Shown: positions 47,651 to 57,184, counted from the stretch's first letter. The stretch: DNA of 64,000 bases from Alkalihalobacillus sp. LMS6 (GCF_024362765.1 NZ_CP093302.1:3822008-3886007); one strand, 5' to 3'. Program-made: numbers and translations. Notes: generated from the letters alone by a model not told the origin.

Positions 47651-48586
47651 TTATTCCTTAAATCGATCTCTTATACGAAGCATCATATCAAACATTCCGA
47701 TAATCCTTACAAAAAACACAGCTAGCGAGATCAACAGCATACATAAAACAATTCCAATTGTCACCATGATCATCGAAGCTTTGGATGCCTTTTTATAATA
47801 CATATAGGTTTGAATAAAAGAAAGCCCTTGTAAGACAAGGAAGATACTAAAAATATTAAACCCTATGAGTGAGACGCTCGCCATAAAAGATCCCTGTTCA
47901 AAAGGAAATAATCCTAAGACTAGAAAGATAAAGTAGAAAACAATAAAGTACCTAGGAAATTCCCAATCTCTAAATGGAGGCAGTTTATTATAAGTGATGC
48001 CTACACGCTTAAACATCAGCGTAGATAGACCATAAACAATAAAGCCGTATATGGCACCAAAAATAAGCAATAGAAACGGCATCATATCACGTAACATTTG
48101 AATATACGCGTCAATAAAGGCATCATCATAAACATCCACTGCAAACGTTTCTGCAAGATTTTGCGTTTCATACATTGTATCGCGAACAGCTCCTAAAATG
48201 GAAATGCCATATAAGCCTTCGATCACAACATAGATAATCGCTGAAAAAAGAAAGGGAGCAATGATGAAGATACTAAGTCTTTCCACAGCTGATTTTTTCA
48301 TGTATTGGTAATAACCACCAAGTACACCTATCAACGCAAATCCAATTGGTAGCAGAATAATGCTTGAAAAGATAAGCGATATGAGTATAGCAACGATACT
48401 CGACAGACTTCCTGTAAGAATTCCCGTTTTCAAGCCATATACAGAAGTCATATAGAGAAGCGGTAATGGAAGTGCAATAAATGCAAGTATATTTATTAAT
48501 GGAATGCCCGTAACAAGCAAACTATATAACAGCACAAAAAGTAAGCCGTTCATAATCCCTCTCGTTACTACTTTCTTGTCTTCCAA
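47651..48586 (-). CDS. yybS: YybS-family (DUF2232) membrane protein
   Basis: This hydrophobic protein of about 311 residues has roughly eight membrane helices and belongs to the DUF2232/YybS family, located as in B. subtilis between rpsR and gdpP. Its function is unknown; the fold resembles ECF-type substrate-binding components. I place the start at a TTG (48586) with AGAGGTG five nt upstream; the frame extends to 48622. It precedes gdpP by about 33 nt and likely shares its transcript. Confidence 0.85.
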   Translation of the reverse strand: MEDKKVVTRGIMNGLLFVLLYSLLVTGIPLINILAFIALPLPLLYMTSVYGLKTGILTGSLSSIVAILISLIFSSIILLPIGFALIGVLGGYYQYMKKSAVERLSIFIIAPFLFSAIIYVVIEGLYGISILGAVRDTMYETQNLAETFAVDVYDDAFIDAYIQMLRDMMPFLLLIFGAIYGFIVYGLSTLMFKRVGITYNKLPPFRDWEFPRYFIVFYFIFLVLGLFPFEQGSFMASVSLIGFNIFSIFLVLQGLSFIQTYMYYKKASKASMIMVTIGIVLCMLLISLAVFFVRIIGMFDMMLRIRDRFKE

Positions 48587-48687
48587 TTCGTCACCTCTTT
48601 TAACGTACATGCTGTAATCCATTCACAGCCTTTATCTATTTTATCGTACTTACTTCCAAAGTAAAAGCGACGAAATTTGAAATTAAA

Positions 48688-48744
48688 AAAAGAGAGCAAT
48701 CAAGTTGGCTTTCAAAAAACCAGCTTAATCCACCCTCTTTTATA
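48688..48744 (-). terminator. Terminator of the rpsF-ssb-rpsR operon
   Basis: A long imperfect stem (AGAGGGTGG...ATTAAGCTGG with CCAACTTGAT...CTCTCT) followed by seven Ts on the minus strand, just past rpsR. Confidence 0.6.
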
Positions 48745-48750
48745 GCAAAA

Positions 48751-48984
48751 TTAATTTACTTCGTTTACATATGGAAGTAAAGCAATTTGACGACTGCGCT
48801 TAATAGCTACAGTTAATTTACGTTGATATTTTGCAGATGTTCCAGTTACGCGACGTGGAAGAATTTTCCCACGCTCAGAAATGAAACGTTTAAGCAAATC
48901 AACATCTTTATAGTCAATATGCGTGATTTTGTTTGCTGTAAAGAAACAAACCTTTCTACGCTTTGGACGACCGCGACGTGCCAT
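48751..48984 (-). CDS. rpsR: 30S ribosomal protein S18
   Basis: The 77-residue basic protein has the family core K-V-C-F-F-T-A-N-K and [17 protein letters not shown]18 pairs with S6 on the small subunit platform. It is the third gene of rpsF-ssb-rpsR, 25 nt after ssb, and the S6:S18 complex probably feeds back on the rpsF leader. Confidence 0.97.
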   Translation of the reverse strand: MARRGRPKRRKVCFFTANKITHIDYKDVDLLKRFISERGKILPRRVTGTSAKYQRKLTVAIKRSRQIALLPYVNEVN

Positions 48985-49009
48985 AATACATTCTCCTTTC
49001 TATCAACCA

Positions 49010-49492
49010 TTAAAATGGTAAGTCATCGTCGGAAATATCGATTGAGCCATCATTTGAAAACGGATCGTTGTCGTAACCGTTTGAACGGTTTCCACCTGAA
49101 CCTGAATTTCCTGATCCTGAACCATAGTTTCCTTGAGAACCACCAGCGTTTTGGTTTTGATTATTTTGGCTATTACGAGGTTCAAGGAATTGAACGCTCT
49201 CTGCCACTATTTCAGTTACAAATACCCGTTTGCCTTCGTTATTATCATAACTACGCGTTTGAACTCGTCCATCAACGCCTGCTAAACTTCCTTTTTTTAA
49301 GAAGTTTGCTACGTTTTCGGCTGGTTTTCTCCAAACAACGCAGTTAATGAAGTCCGCTTCTCTCTCCCCTTGTTGGTTTGAGAATGGTCGGTTGACTGCA
49401 AGCGTAAAGTTCGCAACAGCCACACCATTTGGTGTAAAACGAAGCTCAGGGTCACGGGTTAGTCGGCCTACAAGAACAACACGGTTTAACAA
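49010..49492 (-). CDS. ssb: Single-stranded DNA-binding protein
   Basis: The 160-residue protein has an N-terminal OB fold ([17 protein letters not shown]), a Gly/Asn/Gln-rich flexible linker (about 108-148) and the conserved acidic tip D-I-S-D-D-D-L-P-F that recruits replication and repair partners. It is the SsbA-type replicative SSB, encoded between rpsF and rpsR. Confidence 0.97.
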   Translation of the reverse strand: MLNRVVLVGRLTRDPELRFTPNGVAVANFTLAVNRPFSNQQGEREADFINCVVWRKPAENVANFLKKGSLAGVDGRVQTRSYDNNEGKRVFVTEIVAESVQFLEPRNSQNNQNQNAGGSQGNYGSGSGNSGSGGNRSNGYDNDPFSNDGSIDISDDDLPF

Positions 49493-49532
49493 TGCGATCC
49501 CTCCAGCCTAGCTCGTTTATTTTTTATCGTAA

Positions 49533-49820
49533 TTATTGTTCGTCTTTTGTAACAAGCACACGGATAACATTATCATTAATTTTAATCAGACGATTAAATT
49601 CATTGATTGCTTCAGTGTTTGCTTGTACGCTAATAAGAACGTAGTAGCCGTCTTTGAAATCATTGATTTCATAAGCTAAACGTTTTTTACCGATCTCGTC
49701 TACCTTTAAGATTTCAGCACCATTATCAGTGAGCACTTTGCTGTAGCGCTCAACGATTTCTTTGTTTGCTGCCTCTTCTAGGTTTGGAGCGATAATGTAC
49801 ATAATTTCGTACTTACGCAT
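49533..49820 (-). CDS. rpsF: 30S ribosomal protein S6
   Basis: The 95-residue protein begins M-R-K-Y-E-I-M-Y-I and carries the S6 core [19 protein letters not shown] 49820 follows GAGGAGGTG; the longer open frame runs through the leader hairpin. The gene is first in the rpsF-ssb-rpsR operon. Confidence 0.97.
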   Translation of the reverse strand: MRKYEIMYIIAPNLEEAANKEIVERYSKVLTDNGAEILKVDEIGKKRLAYEINDFKDGYYVLISVQANTEAINEFNRLIKINDNVIRVLVTKDEQ

Positions 49821-49833
49821 TCCATTCACCTCC

Positions 49834-49870
49834 TCTTGGTCTAAACGGCTCTGTTTCGACACAGAGCAAG
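49834..49870 (-). ncRNA. rpsF leader (S6:S18-binding autoregulatory structure)
   Basis: In the 5' UTR, an outer CTTG / CAAG pairing encloses a CTCTGT / ACAGAG hairpin whose 3' strand is followed directly by CCG. This is the arrangement of the known S6:S18 leader motif, whose CCG mimics the rRNA site. It lies 14 nt upstream of the rpsF start codon, next to the Shine-Dalgarno. Confidence 0.75.
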
Positions 49871-50096
49871 GAGCAAAAATCAATTCACTCACATTTCACG
49901 ATTATAGCATTTCATCTATAATTGAGCAAGCTTCAAATAAAAATCACCTGCCTTTAAATAATAATTTTGAAAGATAGGGAAATATAGGTGTTGGAGTGTT
50001 GCGATGTGTTCTAAGGGGTTACCTACTTATTACGTCATTTTCCTTCGTTTTCCTTCCATGGAAAAAAGATATTTTTCGACATATAGGTTTTGCATA

Positions 50097-50126
50097 GTAA
50101 AAAGGCCCGGATTTCTCCGCACCTTT
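50097..50126 (-). terminator. Terminator of ychF
   Basis: AAAGG-CGG / CCG-CCTTT stem with small internal mismatches, then TTTTTA on the minus strand, right after the stop. Confidence 0.7.
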
Positions 50127-50136
50127 AAAAATTCTT

Positions 50137-51237
50137 TTATACATTAAAGCGGAAGTGAATGACATCTCCGTCTTTAACAACATAATCTTTCCCTTCAAGA
50201 CGCACTTTCCCACGTTCCTTCGCTACGCCCATATTCCCAGCATCAACTAAATCGTCATAGGATACGGTTTCCGCACGAATAAAGCCACGTTCGAAGTCTG
50301 TATGAATAATTCCTGCGGCTTGAGGCGCTTTAGTTCCATTGCGGAAAGTCCACGCTCTTACCTCTTGTTCTCCTGCTGTGAAGTAGGTCTCAAGACCAAG
50401 TAAAGAATAAGCTGCACGAATGAGCTGATCTAAACCAGACTCTTCAATGCCTAACTCTTCAAGGAACATTTCCTTCTCTTCGCCTTCAAGCTCTGCAATT
50501 TCAGATTCAATCTTCGCACATACGACAATCACATTGCTGTTTTCTTGGGAAGCGAATTCTTTTACTTGTTTCACATACTCATTGTCTTCATCTGCTACTA
50601 AATCTTCTTCAGAGACATTTGCCACGTATAAAACTGGCTTGCTTGTTAACAAATGAAGCTGTTTCACAATTTTTTGCTGATCTTCATCAAATTCAATACT
50701 ACGAGCAGGCTTTTCATCCTCAAAGGCTTCTTTCAACATTTCCAGCACAGCAAGCTCTGCAACTGCCTCTTTATCTTTTGTTCTCGCTAATTTCGCTACA
50801 CGCGTTAATCGTTTATCGACAGACTCTAGATCAGCCAAAATTAATTCTAAATTGATGACTTCAATATCTCTTAGCGGGTTGACCCCACCTGATACGTGCG
50901 TAATATTCTCATCAGCAAAGCAACGTACAACGTGGGAAATCGCGTCTACTTGACGAATATGTGATAGGAACTTGTTTCCTAATCCTTCTCCCTTGCTTGC
51001 CCCTTCAACAATCCCTGCAATATCTGTAAATTCAAATGCAGTTGGAATGGTTTTTTTCGGTTTAACAAGCTCCGTCAGTTTATTTAAACGATCGTCCGGT
51101 ACTTCAACAATTCCCACATTCGGGTCAATTGTACAAAACGGATAGTTTGCTGATTCAGCACCAGCCTGAGTAATTGCATTAAATAACGTTGATTTCCCAA
51201 CATTTGGTAGACCAACAATTCCTGTCGTTAAAGCCAC
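50137..51237 (-). CDS. ychF: Redox-regulated ribosome-binding ATPase YchF
   Basis: The 366-residue Obg-family P-loop protein has G1 G-L-P-N-V-G-K-S-T-L, an N-x-x-E in place of NKxD (A-N-V-S-E-E-D, which favours ATP), a helical insertion and a C-terminal TGS domain ending V-I-H-F-R-F-N-V. It binds ribosomes and is linked to oxidative-stress control. GTG 51237 is 10 nt after AAGGA; the GTG at 51246 is too close. It is yyaF in B. subtilis. Confidence 0.95.
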   Translation of the reverse strand: MALTTGIVGLPNVGKSTLFNAITQAGAESANYPFCTIDPNVGIVEVPDDRLNKLTELVKPKKTIPTAFEFTDIAGIVEGASKGEGLGNKFLSHIRQVDAISHVVRCFADENITHVSGGVNPLRDIEVINLELILADLESVDKRLTRVAKLARTKDKEAVAELAVLEMLKEAFEDEKPARSIEFDEDQQKIVKQLHLLTSKPVLYVANVSEEDLVADEDNEYVKQVKEFASQENSNVIVVCAKIESEIAELEGEEKEMFLEELGIEESGLDQLIRAAYSLLGLETYFTAGEQEVRAWTFRNGTKAPQAAGIIHTDFERGFIRAETVSYDDLVDAGNMGVAKERGKVRLEGKDYVVKDGDVIHFRFNV

Positions 51238-51287
51238 TTCCGTCACGTCCTTTTTATTTATCGATTCTCAAATCCGAATAGTAATAG

Positions 51288-51485
51288 TTACTCTTTCTCA
51301 GATTCAATCACTTTTTTTAGTTTTTTTGAGAAATCCCGACGTGGTAGCATGACACTATGTTGACAACCTAAGCATTTTATACGCACATCCATCCCCATGC
51401 GAATGATCTTCCATCGATTCTCTCCACAAGGATGCTGTTTTTTCATCTCTACGACATCATGTAACGCAAATTCCTTATCTGCCAC
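51288..51485 (-). CDS. DUF951 family protein
   Basis: The 65-residue basic protein has a H-P-C-G motif, then W-K-I-I-R-M-G-M-D-V-R-I-K-C-L-G-C and R-R-D-F. The Cys pattern suggests a small zinc-binding or nucleic-acid-binding fold; function unknown. The B. subtilis counterpart in this position is yyzM. A GTG start follows AGGAGG, and it lies 50 nt upstream of ychF, probably in the same transcript. Confidence 0.9.
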   Translation of the reverse strand: MADKEFALHDVVEMKKQHPCGENRWKIIRMGMDVRIKCLGCQHSVMLPRRDFSKKLKKVIESEKE

Positions 51486-51549
51486 TGTTCTTTCCTCCTC
51501 CGGGTATTTCTGCTTGTATTATACACGAAGGAATGCTCCCTTTGTAGTA

Positions 51550-52578
51550 TCAGCGTTTCTTTTTTGTAGCCGGGTGCCTTAAAATTGGATATAACAAGAG
51601 TGCAGCAAGGATATACAAATTCAAAATTCCGTATAAAGGATATAAAATTGATATCAATGTTGAGAATCCAAAAAGAGTTAACGGTGCCATCATCGCCACT
51701 AGTAACATCGCAATTAACCATGGTTCCCCTTGTACTCTTACTTGCAATCGAGAAATTAAACCTAACACACCCGAAGTAGCCGTTGTGTAGATCGCTAACC
51801 ATAGAACAAGAGATATGGCTAGAACCATAACAGATGGATAATGTTTCAAAATAACAAATAACGGAATCTCATAAAAAATGATTTCTTGTGCAACAGTTAA
51901 TAACGATTCATTATAAATGTAAGAAACAGAACCTAGAATTAACCCACTCCCAATACTGGCGATGTAAATTTCTCCCCGATGCTTCACTTGATGCCCTACT
52001 GCCCCAAGTACCGCAATAATAGGTAAAATATTTAATGAAGTGAACGTTAACGCAGATGGCCAATTACGCTGCTCATTTAAATGAAACGAGAATGAAAACC
52101 CTACTGATTCTTGATAAACAATTAAAACCGCCATTAGACAAGCAATTAAAATAGGAATTAAAATAGCGTTTATTTTTGTCATCCCACTTGTCCCTTTTAT
52201 GAACATAAGAACTACTAGAACACTATTTAATACAATCCCGAGCCAAAAAGGAATATGATACACTTCAAGCGTTGCCCCTGCCCCAGCCAGCATAATAACC
52301 GTTACCGAAAACAAATACAGCACAATCATGACATCGTAAGCTTTCGCTAATCGCTTCCCTAAAATTTTTTCAAGAACAGGTAAATAATGTGTCGTCTTTT
52401 CTCTTTTTGAGACGGTTAATATGACCGCACAACTTATGGAAAAAAGGATTGAAAATAGGATGATAGCTAGTCCGCTTTCAGCTCCAAAAAACTCCCATAA
52501 TTCTCTGCCTGATGCATAGCCTGCACCAATGATTGTCCCTACTATTAAAAACATCCATTTTAGTCCATTGCCCCACAA
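51550..52578 (-). CDS. YkvI-family membrane transporter-like protein
   Basis: The protein of about 342 residues has ten to eleven membrane helices and begins with the YkvI-type G-T-I-I-G-A-G-Y-A-S-G-R-E-L-W-E-F-F, which resembles the unwound TM1 of LeuT-fold amino-acid permeases. Substrate unknown. A TTG at 52578 has GAGGGTG six nt upstream; the ATG at 52596 has no ribosome site. It is divergent from yyaC, and the DUF951 gene follows. Confidence 0.8.
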   Translation of the reverse strand: MWGNGLKWMFLIVGTIIGAGYASGRELWEFFGAESGLAIILFSILFSISCAVILTVSKREKTTHYLPVLEKILGKRLAKAYDVMIVLYLFSVTVIMLAGAGATLEVYHIPFWLGIVLNSVLVVLMFIKGTSGMTKINAILIPILIACLMAVLIVYQESVGFSFSFHLNEQRNWPSALTFTSLNILPIIAVLGAVGHQVKHRGEIYIASIGSGLILGSVSYIYNESLLTVAQEIIFYEIPLFVILKHYPSVMVLAISLVLWLAIYTTATSGVLGLISRLQVRVQGEPWLIAMLLVAMMAPLTLFGFSTLISILYPLYGILNLYILAALLLYPILRHPATKKKR

Positions 52579-52662
52579 AGCTCTCACCCTCGCCATATTT
52601 CAATGTATAGATTTTTTACAAATCTACTATACTGTTACTAGTATGGCGAAGGAGTTAAAAAT

Positions 52663-53292
52663 ATGAGTACAAACCTCTGGCCTTTTAAAAAAAGAGTATT
52701 TTCCCAACGAATGCATATAGATGAACAAGATTTTACAGAAGAATTAGGAAATGCGCTCTTATCCCAATGTCAACGATCATCTTCAAAAGAGCTCGTTGTC
52801 GCTTGTATTGGAACAGATCGATCCACAGGAGATGCACTAGGGCCCATATTAGGATCAATGCTTATCGAGCAAAACTTACACCATTTTACCGTGTATGGTA
52901 CACTCGCTGATCCGCTGCATGCTGTTAATTTAGAAACCCGTTTAGGTATCATTCACCTCGCGCACCCAAATGCATTTTTAATTGCCGTTGATGCGTGCTT
53001 AGGAAGACAAGTTAACGTCGGCTCTATCACTCTCTCAAATCGAACGTTGAAGCCGGGCGCTGCAATGGGAAAGACTTTGCCTGAAGTTGGAGATTGCTCT
53101 CTGACAGGTGTTGTGAACGTGGCTGGTCTAATGGATTTTCATACGTTACAAAGCACAAGGCTACATGAAGTTATGTGTATGGCCGAAAAAATGAGTACGC
53201 TTTTTACATTTGCTGATCGACATCTTCAACAGGAACAAGTCCCTTTAAAAAAACACACCTCTCTTTTTAAAAAGAAAGGCATGTCATTTTGA
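52663..53292 (+). CDS. yyaC: YyaC, germination-protease-like sporulation protein
   Basis: The 209-residue protein belongs to the YyaC family, related to the HybD/GPR peptidase fold: V-V-A-C-I-G-T-D-R-S-T-G-D-A-L-G-P and A-V-D-A-C-L-G. In B. subtilis it is encoded near spo0J and linked to sporulation; the activity is not defined. ATG 52663 follows GAAGGAG. It converges on the aminotransferase gene with a 2-nt gap, and is one of the few plus-strand genes of this region. Confidence 0.9.
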   Translation: MSTNLWPFKKRVFSQRMHIDEQDFTEELGNALLSQCQRSSSKELVVACIGTDRSTGDALGPILGSMLIEQNLHHFTVYGTLADPLHAVNLETRLGIIHLAHPNAFLIAVDACLGRQVNVGSITLSNRTLKPGAAMGKTLPEVGDCSLTGVVNVAGLMDFHTLQSTRLHEVMCMAEKMSTLFTFADRHLQQEQVPLKKHTSLFKKKGMSF

Positions 53293-53294
53293 AT

Positions 53295-54437
53295 TTACAT
53301 GGCCTCTGAAATATCTTGAATGGCTTGTAAGAGCAAATCAACCTCATCTTTGGTCGTGTAAGGTCCAAAACTTACACGTACAAGCCCCTCATCAATTGAG
53401 CCATACCATTCATGTAGCTTAGGGGCACAGTGAAGGCCAGCGCGAACTGCAATTTGATAGTGTTGGTCTAAAATAATTGCGATTTCCTGACTGCTCATAC
53501 TTGGTAAGCCGAAGGAGACAACAGCTAAACGTCCTTCTGTTGAATCGGTACCCACTAGTGTCACATTCGTGTTCTTTAATCCAGTAAGCAATTGGTCTAA
53601 TCGGTCCATTTCATGTTTGTAGATTGCTTCGGTACCGCCTAAATGCTCGATTTCATCTAAGCCGGCGCCAAGTCCAGCAAGTGCAGGCGTATTTAATGTT
53701 CCTGCCTCATATCGTTCCGGCCATGTGTGTGGTTGGTCTTTGCTTTCAGATGTATGACCTGTCCCACCGTACGTTAACGGCTTTAGCTGATAATCTTTTT
53801 TTGACACAAGCATCCCTGTCCCTTGTGGACCAAGTAAGCCTTTATGACCTGGGCAAGCTAGTAAATCAATTCCGTCTCTATCCATATCAATATCTATGAC
53901 TCCAGCCGTTTGTGATGCATCTACACACAGTATAGCACCTACTGCATGTGCTTTTTGTGCAATCGTCGACAGGGGGACAATATCTCCAGTCACGTTTGAA
54001 GCATGATTAATGACAACAAATCTCGTTCGCTCAGTAATTGACTCAACGATGGCATCAGCCGTCTCTTCCCCTGTTTTCCCTCCTGCAAAATTCAACTCAA
54101 TTCCCTTACTTTCGAGTGTGTAAAGAGGCCTCAGAACAGAATTATGTTCAAAATAAGAAGTAACTACTTCATCACCTTCATCAAATGGAAACCCTAAGAT
54201 CGCTTGATTAAGCGCATACGTAGCATTAGCATAAAACCAAACATGTTCTGCTGCCGGAGCATGAAAAAAAGATGCTACTTTTTCCCTCGTCTCTTGAACA
54301 ATTTCAGCAGCTTGCCTAGATAGTAAATGCCCACTTCTTCCTGGGTTTGCCCCGTAGTGCTCCATTGTGTTTGCCACTGCCTCAATAACTGATTTAGGTT
54401 TCGGAAACGATGTTGCTGCTTGATCAAAATAATACAT
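53295..54437 (-). CDS. Class V aminotransferase, cysteine desulfurase family
   Basis: The 380-residue PLP enzyme begins Y-Y-F-D-Q-A-A-T-S-F-P-K-P. The PLP lysine is in C-P-G-H-K-G-L-L-G-P-Q-G, the conserved N-H-A-S-N-V-T-G and Q-T-A-G block is present, and a late cysteine in R-A-G-L-H-C-A-P is where the persulfide Cys of desulfurases lies. It matches the Firmicute subgroup (EF2568-like), whose sulfur acceptor is unknown. It follows spo0J after that gene's terminator. Confidence 0.88.
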   Translation of the reverse strand: MYYFDQAATSFPKPKSVIEAVANTMEHYGANPGRSGHLLSRQAAEIVQETREKVASFFHAPAAEHVWFYANATYALNQAILGFPFDEGDEVVTSYFEHNSVLRPLYTLESKGIELNFAGGKTGEETADAIVESITERTRFVVINHASNVTGDIVPLSTIAQKAHAVGAILCVDASQTAGVIDIDMDRDGIDLLACPGHKGLLGPQGTGMLVSKKDYQLKPLTYGGTGHTSESKDQPHTWPERYEAGTLNTPALAGLGAGLDEIEHLGGTEAIYKHEMDRLDQLLTGLKNTNVTLVGTDSTEGRLAVVSFGLPSMSSQEIAIILDQHYQIAVRAGLHCAPKLHEWYGSIDEGLVRVSFGPYTTKDEVDLLLQAIQDISEAM

Positions 54438-54451
54438 TCCTTGCTCCTTTC

Positions 54452-54485
54452 AAAAAAGAAGCTGCCTAATACAGGCTAGCTTCTT
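54452..54485 (-). terminator. Terminator of the soj-spo0J operon
   Basis: AAGAAGCT / AGCTTCTT outer arms with an inner CCT / AGG pairing, then six Ts on the minus strand; overlaps the spo0J stop. Confidence 0.85.
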
Positions 54486-55350
54486 ATTCTCTCGTTTGAA
54501 TGAGAATCTCTAATATTCTTTCTAGATCGTCTTCTGAAAAATAGTCAATCTCAATTTTTCCTTTTTTCTTACCAGGTTTAATCATAACCGATGTACCTAG
54601 TGAATCTCGTAACCGCTCCTGATGATCTTTAAGAAACGGCGACAATTTCACTTTCACTTCCTTCGTTTCACGTGGAACATGCTCATTTATTTGTTGAACA
54701 AGTTTTTCCACTTCACGCACGCTTAATTTCTCCTGTAAAACACTTTCGAGTACTTGCGACAATTTGTCTTTATTTTGTAGGCCTAAAAGAGCTCGTCCAT
54801 GCCCCATACTCAATTTACCAACCGAGATAAACTCTTGAACGACTTTTGGTAACTGCAATAAACGCATATGATTTGCAATATGTGGTCTACTTTTCCCTAA
54901 ACGCTTTGCCACTTGCTCTTGCGTACTTTTTGTATGAGTCATTAGTTTTTCATATGCAATGGCTTCTTCAATCGGGTTTAAATCTTCTCGCTGTAAATTT
55001 TCAATCAGCGCAATTTCCATCATTTTATTTTCATCTAAATCTTGAATGATTACAGGAATTTGCTCCAAGCCGGCTTGTTTTGCTGCACGAACACGACGCT
55101 CTCCCATTACAATCTCATAATCTTTTATTGATTTTCTTACTGTGATTGGTTGTAAAATTCCATGTTCTTTAATGGAATCACTTAATTCTTTCAATGATTC
55201 TTCAGAAAAAGTCTTTCTCGGCTGGTATGGATTTGGTCTAACTTCAGACACAGAAATAAGTGTAACCTGCTCCTGAGTGTTGTCCTTCTCGTTTGGGAAA
55301 AAAGCTTCTAATCCTTTGCCTAGTCCCTTCTTTCCAACCGATTTAACCAT
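54484..55350 (-). CDS. spo0J: Chromosome-partitioning protein ParB (Spo0J)
   Basis: The 288-residue CTP-dependent DNA clamp loads at parS and recruits SMC. It begins with the Soj-activating K-K-G-L-G-K-G-L-E-A-F-F, then P-N-P-Y-Q-P-R, the CTP-binding G-E-R-R-V-R-A-A, E-N-L-Q-R-E-D-L-N-P-I-E-E-A, a helix-turn-helix (V-A-K-R-L-G-K-S-R-P) and a dimerisation domain. ATG 55350 follows AGGAAGTGG and overlaps the soj end. A parS-like site is inside the gene (54664-54679). Confidence 0.97.
   Translation of the reverse strand: MVKSVGKKGLGKGLEAFFPNEKDNTQEQVTLISVSEVRPNPYQPRKTFSEESLKELSDSIKEHGILQPITVRKSIKDYEIVMGERRVRAAKQAGLEQIPVIIQDLDENKMMEIALIENLQREDLNPIEEAIAYEKLMTHTKSTQEQVAKRLGKSRPHIANHMRLLQLPKVVQEFISVGKLSMGHGRALLGLQNKDKLSQVLESVLQEKLSVREVEKLVQQINEHVPRETKEVKVKLSPFLKDHQERLRDSLGTSVMIKPGKKKGKIEIDYFSEDDLERILEILIQTRE
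54664..54679. other. parS-like site inside spo0J
   Basis: CGTTTCACGTGGAACA matches 15 of 16 bases of the reverse complement of the perfect parS at 57169. B. subtilis also has a parS within spo0J. Confidence 0.8.
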
Positions 55351-56104
55351 TCGCAACCACTTCCTTTGCTAAGTCTATGTACACTTCTGCTCCACGTGAC
55401 TTGGCATCGTATTCAATAATTGGCTTGCCATGACTCGGGGCTTCACCTAAGCGAATTGTTCTTGGAATAATGGTATCGAATACTTTATCGCGAAAATACT
55501 TTTTCACTTCTTCAATGACTTGAATACCGAGATTTGTACGCGCATCCAGCATTGTTAAAAGTACTCCTTCAATCGCCAAGGACGTATTCAAATGCTTTTG
55601 TACTAAACGGACCGTATTTAAAAGTTGGCTTAACCCTTCTAACGCGTAATATTCACATTGTACGGGAATAATAACTGAATCTGAAGCAGTTAAAGCATTG
55701 ATCGTAAGCAACCCAAGTGAAGGTGGACAATCAATAAAGATATAATCGTACGTCTCTCTTAAAGGCGTTAATGCTTTTTTTAACCGAACTTCTCTTGAAA
55801 TCGTTGGAACAAGTTCAATTTCCGCTCCAGATAATTGAATTGTTGCCGGAATCACATCTAAATTGATTACATCCGTGGAAAAAATGACGTTTTCTGCTGG
55901 TACATCTTCAATAAGGACATCGTAAATACATTCATCAACATCCCCTTTTTCAACACCAACACCACTTGTTGCATTCCCCTGCGGATCTATATCGACTAAC
56001 AGAACTCTTTTGCCTAAATGTGCTAAACATGCTGCTAAATTCACTGAAGAAGTTGTTTTTCCTACGCCGCCTTTTTGGTTTGCGACAGCGATTATCTTTG
56101 ACAC
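55343..56104 (-). CDS. soj: Chromosome-partitioning ATPase ParA (Soj)
   Basis: The 253-residue deviant Walker ATPase begins K-I-I-A-V-A-N-Q-K-G-G-V-G-K-T-T, with L-L-V-D-I-D-P-Q-G-N-A-T and F-I-D-C-P-P-S-L-G-L-L-T. It is a DNA-bound switch regulating DnaA and partitioning, controlled by Spo0J. GTG 56104 follows TAGGTG; the frame extends to 56131. It overlaps spo0J by 8 nt. Confidence 0.97.
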   Translation of the reverse strand: MSKIIAVANQKGGVGKTTSSVNLAACLAHLGKRVLLVDIDPQGNATSGVGVEKGDVDECIYDVLIEDVPAENVIFSTDVINLDVIPATIQLSGAEIELVPTISREVRLKKALTPLRETYDYIFIDCPPSLGLLTINALTASDSVIIPVQCEYYALEGLSQLLNTVRLVQKHLNTSLAIEGVLLTMLDARTNLGIQVIEEVKKYFRDKVFDTIIPRTIRLGEAPSHGKPIIEYDAKSRGAEVYIDLAKEVVANG

Positions 56105-56197
56105 TTGGACACCTACTTTCCTTCGTTGCAAAAACTTTCTATACGTAAAACAAATAGATTATCTTTATTTTAGCATAGATTCTTCATAATCCTATTA

Positions 56198-56230
56198 AAA
56201 AAAAGACCTATCTTTTGTAATAGATAGATC
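56198..56230 (-). terminator. Terminator of noc
   Basis: GACCTATCT / AGATAGATC stem (one G-T type mismatch), 8-nt loop, then eight Ts on the minus strand; overlaps the stop codon. Confidence 0.8.
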
Positions 56231-57086
56231 ACTTTTTAGGTATTCTAATGGTAAATTGATAGAAATCATCGTTATCTTCTTCGTCTGTATCGACCTTCAA
56301 GCCTGTCTTCATCACCATATCAACAGATTGACGAATCGTATTCATCGCAATTCGCATATCTTTTGGATATGACTTTCGTGTCGATTTTTTCTTCTTAACT
56401 TCTTCCTGTTCTTCTACTTCAGGATATAAAAAACGTTGAACAAGTTCTTCAGTTTGTTTCACATTAAGTTGATTTTCAACGATTTGTTCTAAAATCATCT
56501 CTTGTGCTTCATGGTTATCTTTCAATCCAATAAGTGCTCGTGCATGTCTTTCAGAAATGGAGCGGTTTAAAATGGCGTCCTGTACTTTTTCTGGCAAATT
56601 CAATAAACGCAATTTATTTGCAATCGTTGACTGACCTTTACCTAATCGTTGCGCAAGGCTTTCTTGTGTTAATTGATGAATTTCAATTAATTTCGCATAA
56701 GCGACTGCTTCTTCTATCGCAGTTAAGCCTTCTCGTTGTAAATTTTCTATTAAAGCGATCGATGCTGTTTGTGAATCATTAAACTCTTTTATAATTGCAG
56801 GTATGGTTTCCCATCCTAAAGAAGAAACAGCTCTAAACCGACGCTCCCCTGCAATGATTTCATATTTTTCTTCTCTAATTCGGACAACAATTGGTTGTAT
56901 GACACCATGTGTACGAATTGTTTGTGCTAATTCTGTGATTCGCTCTTCATCAAAAACCGTTCTTGGCTGAAAGCGATTTGGTACAATGTCTTGAATTGGA
57001 ATTTGTTTTACTTCCTCATTCTCAATTAGATCAGCATCGTCATTTTTATCATTAAAGCCAAATAGGCGTGAAAACGATTGCTTCAT
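56229..57086 (-). CDS. noc: Nucleoid occlusion protein Noc
   Basis: The 285-residue ParB paralogue starts with the membrane-targeting amphipathic helix [11 protein letters not shown], then [28 protein letters not shown] and the [13 protein letters not shown]. It binds Noc sites and blocks division over the nucleoid. ATG 57086 matches the family start; the GTG at 57101 is the open-frame limit. The S-T-I in the HTH differs from spo0J's S-R-P, in line with its different DNA site. Confidence 0.96.
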   Translation of the reverse strand: MKQSFSRLFGFNDKNDDADLIENEEVKQIPIQDIVPNRFQPRTVFDEERITELAQTIRTHGVIQPIVVRIREEKYEIIAGERRFRAVSSLGWETIPAIIKEFNDSQTASIALIENLQREGLTAIEEAVAYAKLIEIHQLTQESLAQRLGKGQSTIANKLRLLNLPEKVQDAILNRSISERHARALIGLKDNHEAQEMILEQIVENQLNVKQTEELVQRFLYPEVEEQEEVKKKKSTRKSYPKDMRIAMNTIRQSVDMVMKTGLKVDTDEEDNDDFYQFTIRIPKK

Positions 57087-57168
57087 CGCCTCAGACACCA
57101 CCTTTTATTAAATAACCATCATTTGTATTTCGACACCTTTAAAAGTCATTCCTCTGTTGAGACGAATG

Positions 57169-57184
57169 TGTTCCACGTGAAACA
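57169..57184. other. Perfect parS site
   Basis: TGTTCCACGTGAAACA, the canonical Bacillus parS 16-mer, in the noc-rsmG intergenic region. Confidence 0.95.

Noticed and set aside
50019..50213. 64-residue minus-strand frame overlapping the end of ychF
   Set aside because: It overlaps the ychF terminator and coding end in another frame.
53262..53281. Palindromic CCTCTCTTTTT / AAAAAGAAAGG at the end of yyaC
   Set aside because: It may help termination between convergent genes but is low-complexity and lacks a clear T-tract, so I did not list it as a terminator.
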